Source of the DNA: Clostridiales bacterium UBA4362
Lineage (GTDB): Bacteria; Bacillota; Clostridia; TANB77; CAG-508
DNA: 49,970 nt
Assembly (NCBI GenBank): GCA_002393975.1
Contig: DGSM01000009.1
Coordinates: 1-49,970, forward strand
Direction: 5' to 3'
In this document: one piece after another, positions 14,428 to 24,089 of the stretch
How positions within the stretch are numbered: the first letter of the stretch is position 1
How the letters are laid out: each line of letters starts with the position of its first letter
Notes under the pieces: model-generated
Seen by the model: only the letters and a program-made list of their open reading frames with translations
What the model was told of the DNA's origin: nothing
Database searches by the model: none
Translations under genes and position numbers: made by a program

Positions 14428-16581
14428 TTAGATATTTTTCATTGATAATTTAACCTTTTGTCTTTCTTCATCAATACCAATAACTTTTACTTTAACTATA
14501 TCACCTATAGAAACAATATCGCTAGGATTCTTAACATACTTATCACTCATTTCAGATATATGAACTAAACCATCATGTTTAACTCCTACATCTACAAAGC
14601 ATCCAAAATCAGTGATGTTTCTAACAGTACCAGTAAGAATTTGCCCATCTCTTAAATCTTCAAATTTAAGAACATCTTTTCTTAGAATTGGTTTTGGCAT
14701 GTTTTCTCTTGGATCTCTTCCAGGTTTTGAAAGTTCATCTATTATGTCTTTTAAAGTTAATTCCCCTACCTCTAGTTCTTTTGAAGTTTTAGCTATATCA
14801 ATACTGGCTAACTTTGTTCTAATTGAAGATAGTTTTTCTTTATCTAGCAAATCTTTAGAAGTATATCCAATATTTTTTAATAATTTGTTTGTAGCTTCAT
14901 AGCTCTCTGGATGGACAGCTGTAATCTCTAATGGATTATCTCCATCTGGAATTCTAATAAATCCAGCACATTGTTCAAATGCAGATTTACCAAGTCTAGG
15001 AACATTTAATAATTCTTCTCTGTTAGAGAATTTTCCATTTTCTTCTCTGTATTTAACTATATTTTTAGCAATTGTAGAATTAATACCTGCAACATATGAT
15101 AGTAAAGATGGTGTTGCAGTATTTAGGTCAACTCCTACTTCGTTAACTGCATCTTCGACTACATTATTTAAACTTTCAGCTAATTCTTTTTGATTAACAT
15201 CATGTTGATATTGACCTATTCCAATGGCTTTAGGATCGATTTTAACGAATTCTGCTAGAGGATCTTGCAATCTTCTTGCAATAGATATTGCACCTCTTAA
15301 TGAGACATTTAGATCAGGATATTCTTCAGTCGCTAACTTTGATGCACTATAAACTGATGCTCCCGCTTCAGAAACTATTGTATAATACACATCTACATTA
15401 TATTTTTCCTTAATGATTTTTAAAGTATCTGATACAAATTCTTCAGATTCTCTAGATGCTGTACCATTACCTATAGCTACCATATTAATATTATATTTAG
15501 ATATTAAATTGATAAGAGTTTTTTGTGATCCTTCAATATCATTTTGAGGTTCAGTTGGATATACTACTCCTGTATCTAATACTTTTCCAGTTTCATCAAT
15601 AACAGCTAGTTTACATCCAGTTCTATATGCAGGATCAAATCCTAGAACAGTTAAACCTTTTAAAGGTGCTCCTAGCAATAATTCTTTAGCATTTTTGCCA
15701 AAAACTTTAATAGCCCCTGTATCTGCTTTTTCAGTAAGATCTGCTCTAATTTCTCTATCAATACTAGGTTCAATTAATCTTTCATAGCTATCTTTAATAG
15801 TATCTATTAATTCCGCTTCTCTAGTAGAGTTTTTAATTAGAACATTTTTTTGGATTATCTCTAATATCTTATCTTCAGGTTTAACTAATTTAACTTTAAG
15901 AAATTCTTCCTTCTCTCCTCTATTAATAGCTAATATTCTATGAGATGGAATAGTAGAAATCTTTTCAGAAAAACTATAATACATTTCATAGGCTGACTTT
16001 TCTTCTTTATTAGCAGAAGTTTCTAAAACGCCAAATTTATAATAAATCTTTTTGATAGCTTTTCTGTATTCAGGATCATCAGATATTTCTTCTGCAATAA
16101 TATCTTTAGCTCCTTGAATAGCATCCTCAACTGTTAATACTTCATCATTTAAAAAGCTTTCCGCTACCTTTGAAAGAGGAGTCTTATCTATTTGTTCTTT
16201 AATATTAATTGCTAATGGTTCAAGACCTTTTCTTTTAGCTTCAGATGCTCTAGTTTTTTTCTTTTGTTTAAATGGTCTATATATATCTTCAACTTCAGCA
16301 AGAGTTAATGCTTTTTCTAAAGCCTCTTTAATCTCTTCTGTCATTTTACCTTGAGATTCTATTGAAGAAATAACTTCATTTTTTCTTTCTTCTAAATTTC
16401 TAAGATAAGTTAATCTTTCATCTAAATTTCTTAATTGTTCATCTGAAAGATTTCCTGTAACTTCTTTTCTATATCTTGCAATAAAAGGAATAGTATTTCC
16501 ATCATCAATTAAATTAATAGTTTTTGTTACTTGTGTTTCAGATATATTTAATTCAGTAGCAATTATTTTTGTTATATCCAT
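14428..16581 (-). CDS. tex: Tex-family S1 RNA-binding protein
   Basis: 717 residues, the usual Tex length. In order: N-terminal helical region (TIPFIARYRKEVTGNLSDEQLRNL), YqgF-like nuclease fold (VLGFDPAYRTGCKLAVID, MVAIGNGTASRESEEFV), helix-hairpin-helix pairs (VGVDLNTATPSLLSYVAGI, FSNREELLNVPRLG) and a C-terminal S1 domain (GQILTGTVRNITDFGCFVD, DGLVHISEMSDK). A nucleic-acid-binding factor linked to transcription and, in some species, RNA turnover. It begins 14 bases after gpsA with SD GGAG and ends the der-plsY-gpsA-tex gene run. Confidence 0.96.
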   Translation of the reverse strand: MDITKIIATELNISETQVTKTINLIDDGNTIPFIARYRKEVTGNLSDEQLRNLDERLTYLRNLEERKNEVISSIESQGKMTEEIKEALEKALTLAEVEDIYRPFKQKKKTRASEAKRKGLEPLAINIKEQIDKTPLSKVAESFLNDEVLTVEDAIQGAKDIIAEEISDDPEYRKAIKKIYYKFGVLETSANKEEKSAYEMYYSFSEKISTIPSHRILAINRGEKEEFLKVKLVKPEDKILEIIQKNVLIKNSTREAELIDTIKDSYERLIEPSIDREIRADLTEKADTGAIKVFGKNAKELLLGAPLKGLTVLGFDPAYRTGCKLAVIDETGKVLDTGVVYPTEPQNDIEGSQKTLINLISKYNINMVAIGNGTASRESEEFVSDTLKIIKEKYNVDVYYTIVSEAGASVYSASKLATEEYPDLNVSLRGAISIARRLQDPLAEFVKIDPKAIGIGQYQHDVNQKELAESLNNVVEDAVNEVGVDLNTATPSLLSYVAGINSTIAKNIVKYREENGKFSNREELLNVPRLGKSAFEQCAGFIRIPDGDNPLEITAVHPESYEATNKLLKNIGYTSKDLLDKEKLSSIRTKLASIDIAKTSKELEVGELTLKDIIDELSKPGRDPRENMPKPILRKDVLKFEDLRDGQILTGTVRNITDFGCFVDVGVKHDGLVHISEMSDKYVKNPSDIVSIGDIVKVKVIGIDEERQKVKLSMKNI

Positions 16582-16595
16582 GTTTAGTTTTTCTC

Positions 16596-17603
16596 CTATT
16601 TATTATCAAAGTCATTTTCAAATTTTAAACTTCTTGTCATTAATCTATTTGCTGCATCAGCTGCACTCAAGCCATTAAATAATGTATCGTATGCAGCATT
16701 TACAATTGGCATATCAACATTATATTTTTCAGCAAGCTTTTTAGCAATTTCAATATTGTCTATACTTTCAATTGTTTGACCAATTTCTTTTTTAGCTTCT
16801 TCAATACTATAGCCTTTACCAATTAATCTTCCAGCTCTTCTATTTCTACTTTCATCACTAGAGCATGTAAGAATTAGATCTCCAAGTCCTGATAGTCCAT
16901 AAAAAGTATCTCTATCAGCACCCATTTTTACTCCAAGTCTTGCAAGTTCTGCTAAGCCTCTAGTAATAAGTGCAGAAGAAGCATTTGTGCCATAATTTAA
17001 TTCTGCACACACACCAGCACAAAAAGCAACAATATTTTTTAATCCACCAGCAAATTCAACACCGGTAATATCTTTAGACTTATATAATCTAAGATTTTTA
17101 TTTACTATTAATTGTGGTACTTCTTCTAATATTTTTTCATCTTCAGATGCGAAAATAATAGCTGTTGGAATATGATTTGCTACCTCAACTGCAAAACTTG
17201 GGCCAGACATTGCCGCAAGTCTAATATCAGGTTTCTCCTCTATAAATACTTTATCTAAAGTAGATAGAGTTTTCATTTCAAAACCTTTTGAACAAATTAT
17301 AACTGGTGTATCACCAACATAGTCTTTATATTGTTTAAATACATCTCTAGTAAACTTAGAAGGTGTAACATGAAATACAAGTTTACTTCCTTCTACTACT
17401 TCTTTTATATCATTAGAAGCTTTTATATTATTACTAAGATGGATATTTGGCAAAAAGCGTGTAATATGCTCATTATTTATTTCATTTTTTTCTTCTTCAG
17501 AAAAAGACCAAACATTAACATCATGGCCATTATCAGCAAGTACAGTGGAAATTGCCATTCCCCAACTGCCACTACCAATAACTGCAACTTTTATATTTTC
17601 CAT
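16596..17603 (-). CDS. gpsA: NAD(P)H-dependent glycerol-3-phosphate dehydrogenase
   Basis: 335 residues. The N-terminal Rossmann domain has VIGSGSWGMAIS. Further family segments are ICSKGFE, LAAMSGPSFAVEVA, EFAGGLKNIVAFCAGV, with the catalytic lysine in GLKN, and LGDLILTCSSDESRNRRAG. It reduces dihydroxyacetone phosphate to sn-glycerol-3-phosphate, the acceptor used by PlsY, encoded just upstream. A terminator-like hairpin and a possible weak promoter separate the two genes. SD AAGGAG is well spaced. Confidence 0.97.
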   Translation of the reverse strand: MENIKVAVIGSGSWGMAISTVLADNGHDVNVWSFSEEEKNEINNEHITRFLPNIHLSNNIKASNDIKEVVEGSKLVFHVTPSKFTRDVFKQYKDYVGDTPVIICSKGFEMKTLSTLDKVFIEEKPDIRLAAMSGPSFAVEVANHIPTAIIFASEDEKILEEVPQLIVNKNLRLYKSKDITGVEFAGGLKNIVAFCAGVCAELNYGTNASSALITRGLAELARLGVKMGADRDTFYGLSGLGDLILTCSSDESRNRRAGRLIGKGYSIEEAKKEIGQTIESIDNIEIAKKLAEKYNVDMPIVNAAYDTLFNGLSAADAANRLMTRSLKFENDFDNK

Positions 17604-17637
17604 AATAACTCCTTTAAGTTTTTTTCTATTTTACCAC

Positions 17638-17670
17638 AAAAAAAGCTTATGGCAAACCATAAACTTTTTT
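17638..17670 (-). terminator. terminator between plsY and gpsA
   Basis: On the minus strand the stem AAGTTTATGG/CCATAAGCTT, extended by flanking A/T pairs, closes a TTTG loop and is followed by seven Ts. A weak promoter (TTTGCC, 17 bases, TAAAAT) begins in the same hairpin, so gpsA may be uncoupled from der-plsY. Confidence 0.65.
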
Positions 17671-17733
17671 ATTTCTAATTTATTAATATATTATTAAAAA
17701 ATTCCTTATATAATCAATCTTTACATTTAATGA

Positions 17734-18384
17734 TTATTTTTTATCTTTCTTATTGAAGTTTAATTTATTTTCTGTACCATTTCTTAATCTTACAATATTT
17801 GTTCTATGATTAAATATTACAAGTAAAGCAAGTATAATTGAGAAAATAATATAACTTAAATGACTATCACTTGATACTATAAAGCTCCAAGGAACAAATA
17901 AGCATAATACTGGGAATAAAACAGCAGCAAGTATTGATCCTAAAGAAACTATTCTAGTAAGTATCATTATAATTAAAGCAAATACTAAGCAAATTAATCC
18001 TAGTCTCCAATTGATAGTAAGTAATACTCCAAGTGAAGTTGCAACTCCCTTTCCCCCTTTAAATTTGAAGAATACTGGAAAAGTATGTCCTATTACAACT
18101 AAAAGTCCTGCTATTTCACATAGTATTGCTGCTATGTTGTTATCTGCTTTAATAATCTTGCCAACTAAAAATGCGATTAGAATTGCTACTACTCCTTTAA
18201 GTACATCACATATTAAAGTACAAAGTGCAGCTTTCTTACCAGCAACTCTTAAAACATTAGTTGAACCGGCATTTCCGCTTCCTTTTGTTCTTACATCAAC
18301 TCCAGCAAACTTTTTTGAAAAAATAACTGAGAATGATATGCTACCTAATAGATATGCAATTAAACCAACAATAATATAACTCAT
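17734..18384 (-). CDS. plsY: acyl-phosphate:glycerol-3-phosphate acyltransferase
   Basis: 216 residues with five or so transmembrane helices and the PlsY signature loops: GSISFSVIFSK, RTKGSGNAGSTNVLRVAGKK, HTFPVFFKFKGGKGVATS and FNHRTNIVRL near the C-terminus. It acylates glycerol-3-phosphate at position 1 using acyl phosphate, the first step of phospholipid synthesis. It begins 2 bases after der. The C-terminal tail is lysine-rich. Confidence 0.96.
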   Translation of the reverse strand: MSYIIVGLIAYLLGSISFSVIFSKKFAGVDVRTKGSGNAGSTNVLRVAGKKAALCTLICDVLKGVVAILIAFLVGKIIKADNNIAAILCEIAGLLVVIGHTFPVFFKFKGGKGVATSLGVLLTINWRLGLICLVFALIIMILTRIVSLGSILAAVLFPVLCLFVPWSFIVSSDSHLSYIIFSIILALLVIFNHRTNIVRLRNGTENKLNFNKKDKK

Positions 18385-18386
18385 TT

Positions 18387-19718
18387 TTAATTCTCCTCGT
18401 TTTTATCACTTTTTTCTCTAGTTAACATTCTTATCGGTGTCCCAACAAATCCAAATGTATCTCTTAATTTATTAACAATATATCTTTCATAAGAGAAATG
18501 GAATAACTTTTTACTATTTACAAATATAGCAAAGGTTGGTGGTTTAACAGCCACTTGTGTCATATAATAAATCTTTAATCTTTTTCCTTTATCTGTTGGT
18601 GGTTGAACCATAGCTATTGCTTCTGCTAAAAGTTCATTTAAAACAGATGTCTTGATTCTTAAACTATTGTTCTCTGCCACTTTATTAATTAAAGAGTAAA
18701 GATTGTTGACCCTCTTACCTGTCTTCGCTGATATAAATATGATTGGGGCATATGATAAATAACTAAGTCTATTATAAACATCTTTAGTATAATTATCAAG
18801 AGTGCCATTTTCTTTATCATATTCATCCCATTTATTAATAACAATAATAACTGCTTTTCCAGATTCATGAGCAAGACCTGCAATTTTAGCGTCTTGGTCA
18901 GTTACACCTTCTAAACAATCTATTAAAAGTAAACATACATCACTTCTTTCAATTGCAAGTTCTGTTCTTAATACTGAGTATTTTTCAATATCTTCATCCA
19001 CTTTACTATGTCTTCGAAGACCCGCTGTATCTATAAATGTATATTTTCCAAATTCATTTTCAAAATATGAATCAATACTGTCTCTAGTAGTACCAGCAAC
19101 ATCTGAAACTATTAATCTATTTTCACCTAAAATTTTATTAATCAATGAAGATTTTCCTACATTAGGCTTTCCAATTAAACAAACTTTAATTGTATCGTCT
19201 TCTTCATCAATATTTACTTCAGGAATTAAATCATATACTTTATCTAGTACATCTCCAATACCTTTTGAATGAGATGATGATATAGGAAGCGGCTCGCCAA
19301 ATCCTAAATTGTAAAATTCATAAACATCATTTTCATATCTTTTAAAATCATCTACTTTATTTACTACTAATAAAACTGGCTTTTTAGATTTTTTAAGTAT
19401 TAAACTTATATCTTGGTCTTGGCTGGTAACTCCGCTTGTAACATCTGTCATAAATACAATGCAATCAGCAAGATCAATAGCAATCTCAGCCTGTAATTTT
19501 ATTTGTTCAGTTATTGCATCTTTAGAGCCAACTTCAATTCCTCCTGTATCAATAACAGTAAATGCTTTATCTTTCCACGTTGTCTCTCCATATACTCTAT
19601 CACGTGTAACACCTGGAGTGTCTTCTACTATTGATTTTCTTTCGCCAATTAGATAGTTAAAAAATGTAGATTTTCCAACATTAGGTTTTCCTATGATAGC
19701 TACTACTGGTTTTGCCAT
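18387..19718 (-). CDS. der: ribosome-associated GTPase Der (EngA)
   Basis: 443 residues with tandem GTPase domains, each with its own P-loop (GKPNVGKSTFF near residue 10; GKPNVGKSSLI near 183), DTPG and DTAG G3 motifs, NKVD and NKWD G4 motifs, and a C-terminal KH-like domain (TPIRMLTREKSDK at the end). It is essential for 50S subunit assembly. The promoter at 19763-19790 overlaps the stop of the upstream membrane protein gene. Confidence 0.98.
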   Translation of the reverse strand: MAKPVVAIIGKPNVGKSTFFNYLIGERKSIVEDTPGVTRDRVYGETTWKDKAFTVIDTGGIEVGSKDAITEQIKLQAEIAIDLADCIVFMTDVTSGVTSQDQDISLILKKSKKPVLLVVNKVDDFKRYENDVYEFYNLGFGEPLPISSSHSKGIGDVLDKVYDLIPEVNIDEEDDTIKVCLIGKPNVGKSSLINKILGENRLIVSDVAGTTRDSIDSYFENEFGKYTFIDTAGLRRHSKVDEDIEKYSVLRTELAIERSDVCLLLIDCLEGVTDQDAKIAGLAHESGKAVIIVINKWDEYDKENGTLDNYTKDVYNRLSYLSYAPIIFISAKTGKRVNNLYSLINKVAENNSLRIKTSVLNELLAEAIAMVQPPTDKGKRLKIYYMTQVAVKPPTFAIFVNSKKLFHFSYERYIVNKLRDTFGFVGTPIRMLTREKSDKNEEN

Positions 19719-19762
19719 ATTTTAACACTCCTTTCTAAATTGTTTTTTATAAGATAAGTACT

Positions 19763-19790
19763 ATTATACCACATTTTACTTAGATTTCAA
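19763..19790 (-). promoter_or_regulatory. promoter of der
   Basis: TTGAAA (19785-19790), 16-base spacer, TATAAT (19763-19768) with an extended TGG. The stretch AATGTGGTATAATAG is nearly the same as in the PIN-gene promoter. Confidence 0.75.
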
Positions 19791-21644
19791 AGCTTTTTCT
19801 TCATGAATCATATTATCATAATCTAAATTCTTTTTTCTTTCAAAATGTATATATATGATTAATGCTATTAAGCCAATAAATGAAATAATATATCCAACTT
19901 TTTCAACTCTAGTTCCAACATATTTAACTTCTAATTTGCCACCTTTATCTATGGTTGTACTTAAAAAGCCATTATTAGATTCAAATGTTTCTAAAGCTTC
20001 TCCATCTAGTGTAACTTTATATCCAGGATAATATAAATAAGGAAGCTCTAATTTTGTTCTTTCATTTATTTCAGATATATCTACACTATAATATAGTCCA
20101 TCTTTGTATTCATTTTCTATATTAAAGTCAAATTCTACTTCTTCTAAATTCTCTTCTCCATTAAATTGGTTATAGTTTGTATTTACATTAGTATTTAAAT
20201 CATAATCTAGTAAAACAACACCTTCTGGCCTATAAAGCATATATCTCATATTATTACTTGCTTTAAGCGGTAAATATTCTTTATTAACATTATTAAAATT
20301 AAGTATTGATCCTTTTGTATTTGCTTCGTACATTTTATCTCTAGTTAAATCATAATTTTGAAAGTATTTAAATGTTCTAGCAGTGCCTAATACCATAACT
20401 ATTCCAATTATTAATACACTTATAAAATATGTTAAATGTCTAATGTCTTTGACAACTAAATAACTATTAACTCCACAAATAAAGCTATCAAATATTAAGA
20501 AAAATCCAAGCATTCTCCAACTAAATTGAATTACTCCAAATACTCCAGGAAGTATTTTCCATGGAAAAGCTGGTGTACACATAAATAAACTAAATAATGA
20601 AAATATAAGAAAACTTATATAAATCTTTTTATATTTACTATCAACTTCTTTGAATACAAATAATGATAGAACTGTTAAAAGAACTGGAGCTATTCCAAGC
20701 GATAATACAATTATAGGTTCATGGTTCTCATCAAATGATTTAAATTCATTTTTAAATAGTTCATCTATCCCAATTGTTGTGGATTTTACGCTACTTATTG
20801 AAGTTCCCATTTTAGTTTCATCATAAATTGCATAATCAGTAAATCCTTTATATTCTAGTAGTGGAACTAAGTAGAAGGCACTTAAAAGTAATATTATTAC
20901 TAAATCTATTACAAGCTTTAATATATTCTTTTTATTAAATGTTCTTTTTGGATGAATAAGTAAAAATACTACAGCAAATATTGCAGCATAAAATGAGGTT
21001 ATAGTATGTGATAATATAAGTCCTACAGCACCAAGTATTATTAAGTAATTTTTGTTTTTTTCACCATATAGTAATTCGTAAATTCCATTAAACAATATTG
21101 GCGTAAATATAAAAGCTGTATACTCTCCTACTGCATTTCTAGAAAAAATGTCTGTTAGTTTATATGGAGCTAAAGTATATACAATAGCTGCTATAGTAGA
21201 AGCATAACGATTTTTAGTAATCTTTAAAGTAAAGAAATACATTGACATACTACTTAGTAGTGATGCAACAATTGTAAATAGTTTAAGTCCTAAAATATCA
21301 TTTCCACCAGTTAATATAGAAAACATTATTGGGAAAAATGTCGTTAGTGGCCCATAGAATACATTTAAAGCATAACCAAATCCAGACATATTGTCAGGGC
21401 TAATTAATACAGGAAACATTCCTTTAAATAGAATCTTATGTATTGATATAACTCTTACTATATGAATTCTAAATTCATTAAAAGATGAAATATTTTCGCT
21501 TAGAAGCGGAACAGCAATTATTAATGTCGCAAGTATTATAAAAAATATAGGAAATCCTCTTCTAAATCTATCATTAATATCAATTATAGGATCTTCTTTT
21601 ATTTCATCTTCTGTCTCTGTAATTATTTCATTATTAGTTTTCAT
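19776..21644 (-). CDS. large polytopic membrane protein, PTPS-related/YfhO-like
   Basis: 622 residues. A short acidic cytoplasmic N-terminus precedes about 12 transmembrane helices, ending near residue 430, then an extracytoplasmic beta-rich domain (YYSVDISEINERTKLELPYLYYPGYKVTLDGE), one last transmembrane helix and a basic tail. The layout (FRIHIVRVISIHKILFKG, VIYTLAPYKLTDIFSRNAVGEY) matches the 6-pyruvoyl-tetrahydropterin-synthase-related membrane protein group and is similar to YfhO-type GT-C glycosyltransferases. A role in envelope glycosylation is likely but not shown. It is monocistronic and divergent from mutS2. Confidence 0.7.
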   Translation of the reverse strand: MKTNNEIITETEDEIKEDPIIDINDRFRRGFPIFFIILATLIIAVPLLSENISSFNEFRIHIVRVISIHKILFKGMFPVLISPDNMSGFGYALNVFYGPLTTFFPIMFSILTGGNDILGLKLFTIVASLLSSMSMYFFTLKITKNRYASTIAAIVYTLAPYKLTDIFSRNAVGEYTAFIFTPILFNGIYELLYGEKNKNYLIILGAVGLILSHTITSFYAAIFAVVFLLIHPKRTFNKKNILKLVIDLVIILLLSAFYLVPLLEYKGFTDYAIYDETKMGTSISSVKSTTIGIDELFKNEFKSFDENHEPIIVLSLGIAPVLLTVLSLFVFKEVDSKYKKIYISFLIFSLFSLFMCTPAFPWKILPGVFGVIQFSWRMLGFFLIFDSFICGVNSYLVVKDIRHLTYFISVLIIGIVMVLGTARTFKYFQNYDLTRDKMYEANTKGSILNFNNVNKEYLPLKASNNMRYMLYRPEGVVLLDYDLNTNVNTNYNQFNGEENLEEVEFDFNIENEYKDGLYYSVDISEINERTKLELPYLYYPGYKVTLDGEALETFESNNGFLSTTIDKGGKLEVKYVGTRVEKVGYIISFIGLIALIIYIHFERKKNLDYDNMIHEEKALKSK

Positions 21645-21749
21645 AAATACAATTCCTAACTATAAAAATTATACTTTTCATTCTTATTTTATTTTATATT
21701 AAATATATTTGCAACCATATTAATTTATGTTTCATAATCGTTATAATTA

Positions 21750-21778
21750 TTGTCTTTTCTAGGCTTTTAGGGTATAAT
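21750..21778 (+). promoter_or_regulatory. promoter of mutS2
   Basis: TTGTCT (21750-21755), 17-base spacer, TATAAT (21773-21778). The predicted start is about 20 bases before the ATG at 21806; SD GAGGA follows. Confidence 0.75.
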
Positions 21779-21805
21779 TTACTTATATTAAAGAGGAAAT
21801 AAAAA

Positions 21806-24040
21806 ATGTATAAAAAATATTTAGAAAAACTAGAATACAATATTATAAAAGAACAATTAATTAATCTTTGCAAAACTTTTAATGGTAAAGAAAAAGCATC
21901 GCAACTAGAACCTTATACAGAACCAGAAATTGTGCAAAATAAATTAGATGAAACAAATACTATTTTAGATTTAGTAAATTCATTTGGTAATTTGCCTATT
22001 TCTAATTTCGAAGATATATCTCCGATATTTAAGAGATTAGAGAGTAATATGTCCTTAAGTATTAGCTCATTACTTCAAATGAAAGATTTGTTAACTACTA
22101 GTAGAGAATTATTAGAATTCTTTAATAATGCGTTTGAAGAAAGAAGTGATGCATTTGAAAATGTTCAATGCTACTTTTCAGAATTATATATAAATGAGAA
22201 TATTGAAAAGAAGATTAATGATGCCATAATTAGTGAAAATGAAATAAGTGATAGTGCCTCTCCCACTCTTAATAAAATTAGAAAAGAGAAGAAAAATTTA
22301 GAGATTGATATTCGCAATCGTTTAAATGACATTATTCACTCAAATACTTATAGTAAATATATTCAAGATAAAGTAGTAACTATTCGTAACAATCGTTTTG
22401 TTATTCCTGTTATGAATGAATATAGAAGCATGATAAAAGGATTTATCCATAATATATCAAGTTCTGGTCAGACAGTTTATATAGAGCCTATATCAGTTTT
22501 TGAAACAAATAACAAAATAAATGAATTAGAGATTAATGAAACTAAAGAAATTGAAAGGATTTTAGATGAGTTATCTAACTTGCTTTATCCTATTAGTGAT
22601 AATTTAAAGAATAATATAGAATTAATCTCACAAATAGATTTTTTAAATAGTAAAGCAATTCTCTCTAAAGAATTAAATGCAACTAAACCTATTTTAGGTG
22701 ATTATATTTATCTAAAAAAAGCAAGACATCCTATGTTGGATAAATCATTAGTAGTACCAATTAATCTTTATATAGGTAAAGTTGATGAAGAAAAATCAAA
22801 TTTCACAACTTTAGTAATCACAGGTCCAAATACTGGTGGTAAGACTGTTACTTTAAAAACAGTTGGCTTACTCGCTTTAATGGCCCAAAGTGGATTAAAT
22901 ATAACAGCTGATGAAGGAAGCACTATTAAAGTATTTGATAATGTTTTTGCTGATATTGGAGATGACCAAAGTATAGTTGAATCTCTTTCTACTTTCTCTA
23001 GTCATATTACCAATATTGCTCATATTATTAATAACTTTACACAAGATAGTCTTATATTAGTAGACGAGCTTGGAAGCGGAACAGACCCTTTGGAGGGAGC
23101 TAATTTAGCTATTAGTTTACTTCAAAAATTTCATGATGAAGGAGCTTTTACTATTGCTACTACCCACTATCATGAAATGAAAGATTTTTGTTATGTAACA
23201 GATGGCTATTCTAATTGTTGTTTAGAATTTGATTTAAAGACAATGAAGCCAACATATAAATTATTAATGGGAATTCCCGGAAAAAGCAATGCATTTGAAA
23301 TTTCTGAAAAATTAGGTATACCGGAAGATGTAATTAATAAAGCAAAATCTTTAATGGATAAGCCTGCTGTTGATACTGAAACTTTATTTAAAGAGATATA
23401 TGAAGATAGACTAACTATTGAAAAAGAAAAAGTTCAAATTAATAAAAATCTTAATCAAGTTACTCTTCTTAGAAAACAATTAGAAAATGAAAATAATTCT
23501 CGTTTAAAAAATGAAGAAGAAAAAATTGAAAAGGCTAAACAAGAGGCTAAGCAGATAATTATTGATGCAAAGGATGAAGCGGATAGTATTATAAGAGAAT
23601 TAAAAAAATTAGACTCTAGAGCAAATCAAAAAGATATAGAAAATCTTAGATCAAAATTTAATAAAAGAATTAATTCTTTAGACACAAATAAATTAGATTT
23701 TAGCAACTTATCTAAACTGAACGACAAATATATCAGTCAATATAATAAAAAGGCAAATAGAGGCAATATTTCATTAAATAACAATAAAGCAATGACCACT
23801 TCTACTGAAATAAATATTATTGGTGAAACAGTTGCAGATGGAATTGAAGCATTAGATAAATATTTAGATAATTGTAAAATGGCTAACCTTAAAACTGTAC
23901 GTGTAGTACATGGAAAAGGAACAGGAAAATTAAGACAAGGCGTACATGATTATTTAAAAACTTCAAAATACGTTAAAAGCTTCCGTATAGCAAGTATTGG
24001 CGAAGGCGATTATGGTGTAACTATCGTAGAGTTAAAATAA
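21806..24040 (+). CDS. mutS2: MutS2 ATPase with divergent Smr domain
   Basis: 744 residues, somewhat short for MutS2 (about 785 is common). In order: helical core/clamp region; ABC-type ATPase with Walker A TGPNTGGKTVT (339-349), signature ESLSTFSSH and Walker B LILVDELGSGTDP (416-428); a coiled-coil linker (KEEDR to RELKKLDSRA region); and the C-terminal Smr domain (about 665-744) with VVHGKGTG near 702. The Smr LDLRG motif is replaced by INIIGE (669-674), although HGKGTG is intact. MutS2 acts on branched DNA and, in B. subtilis, on collided ribosomes. It is monocistronic between its promoter and a bidirectional terminator. Confidence 0.95.
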   Translation: MYKKYLEKLEYNIIKEQLINLCKTFNGKEKASQLEPYTEPEIVQNKLDETNTILDLVNSFGNLPISNFEDISPIFKRLESNMSLSISSLLQMKDLLTTSRELLEFFNNAFEERSDAFENVQCYFSELYINENIEKKINDAIISENEISDSASPTLNKIRKEKKNLEIDIRNRLNDIIHSNTYSKYIQDKVVTIRNNRFVIPVMNEYRSMIKGFIHNISSSGQTVYIEPISVFETNNKINELEINETKEIERILDELSNLLYPISDNLKNNIELISQIDFLNSKAILSKELNATKPILGDYIYLKKARHPMLDKSLVVPINLYIGKVDEEKSNFTTLVITGPNTGGKTVTLKTVGLLALMAQSGLNITADEGSTIKVFDNVFADIGDDQSIVESLSTFSSHITNIAHIINNFTQDSLILVDELGSGTDPLEGANLAISLLQKFHDEGAFTIATTHYHEMKDFCYVTDGYSNCCLEFDLKTMKPTYKLLMGIPGKSNAFEISEKLGIPEDVINKAKSLMDKPAVDTETLFKEIYEDRLTIEKEKVQINKNLNQVTLLRKQLENENNSRLKNEEEKIEKAKQEAKQIIIDAKDEADSIIRELKKLDSRANQKDIENLRSKFNKRINSLDTNKLDFSNLSKLNDKYISQYNKKANRGNISLNNNKAMTTSTEINIIGETVADGIEALDKYLDNCKMANLKTVRVVHGKGTGKLRQGVHDYLKTSKYVKSFRIASIGEGDYGVTIVELK

Positions 24041-24044
24041 ATAA

Positions 24045-24082
24045 AAAATAAGGAGAGCATTTAAAGCTCTCCTCTATTTTTA
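24045..24082. terminator. bidirectional terminator mutS2 / YhgE-like gene
   Basis: A perfect 8-bp stem AGGAGAGC/GCTCTCCT with loop ATTTAAA. T-rich tracts follow on both strands, stronger on the minus side (TTATTTTTTATTT). Confidence 0.85.
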
Positions 24083-24089
24083 TTTATTA

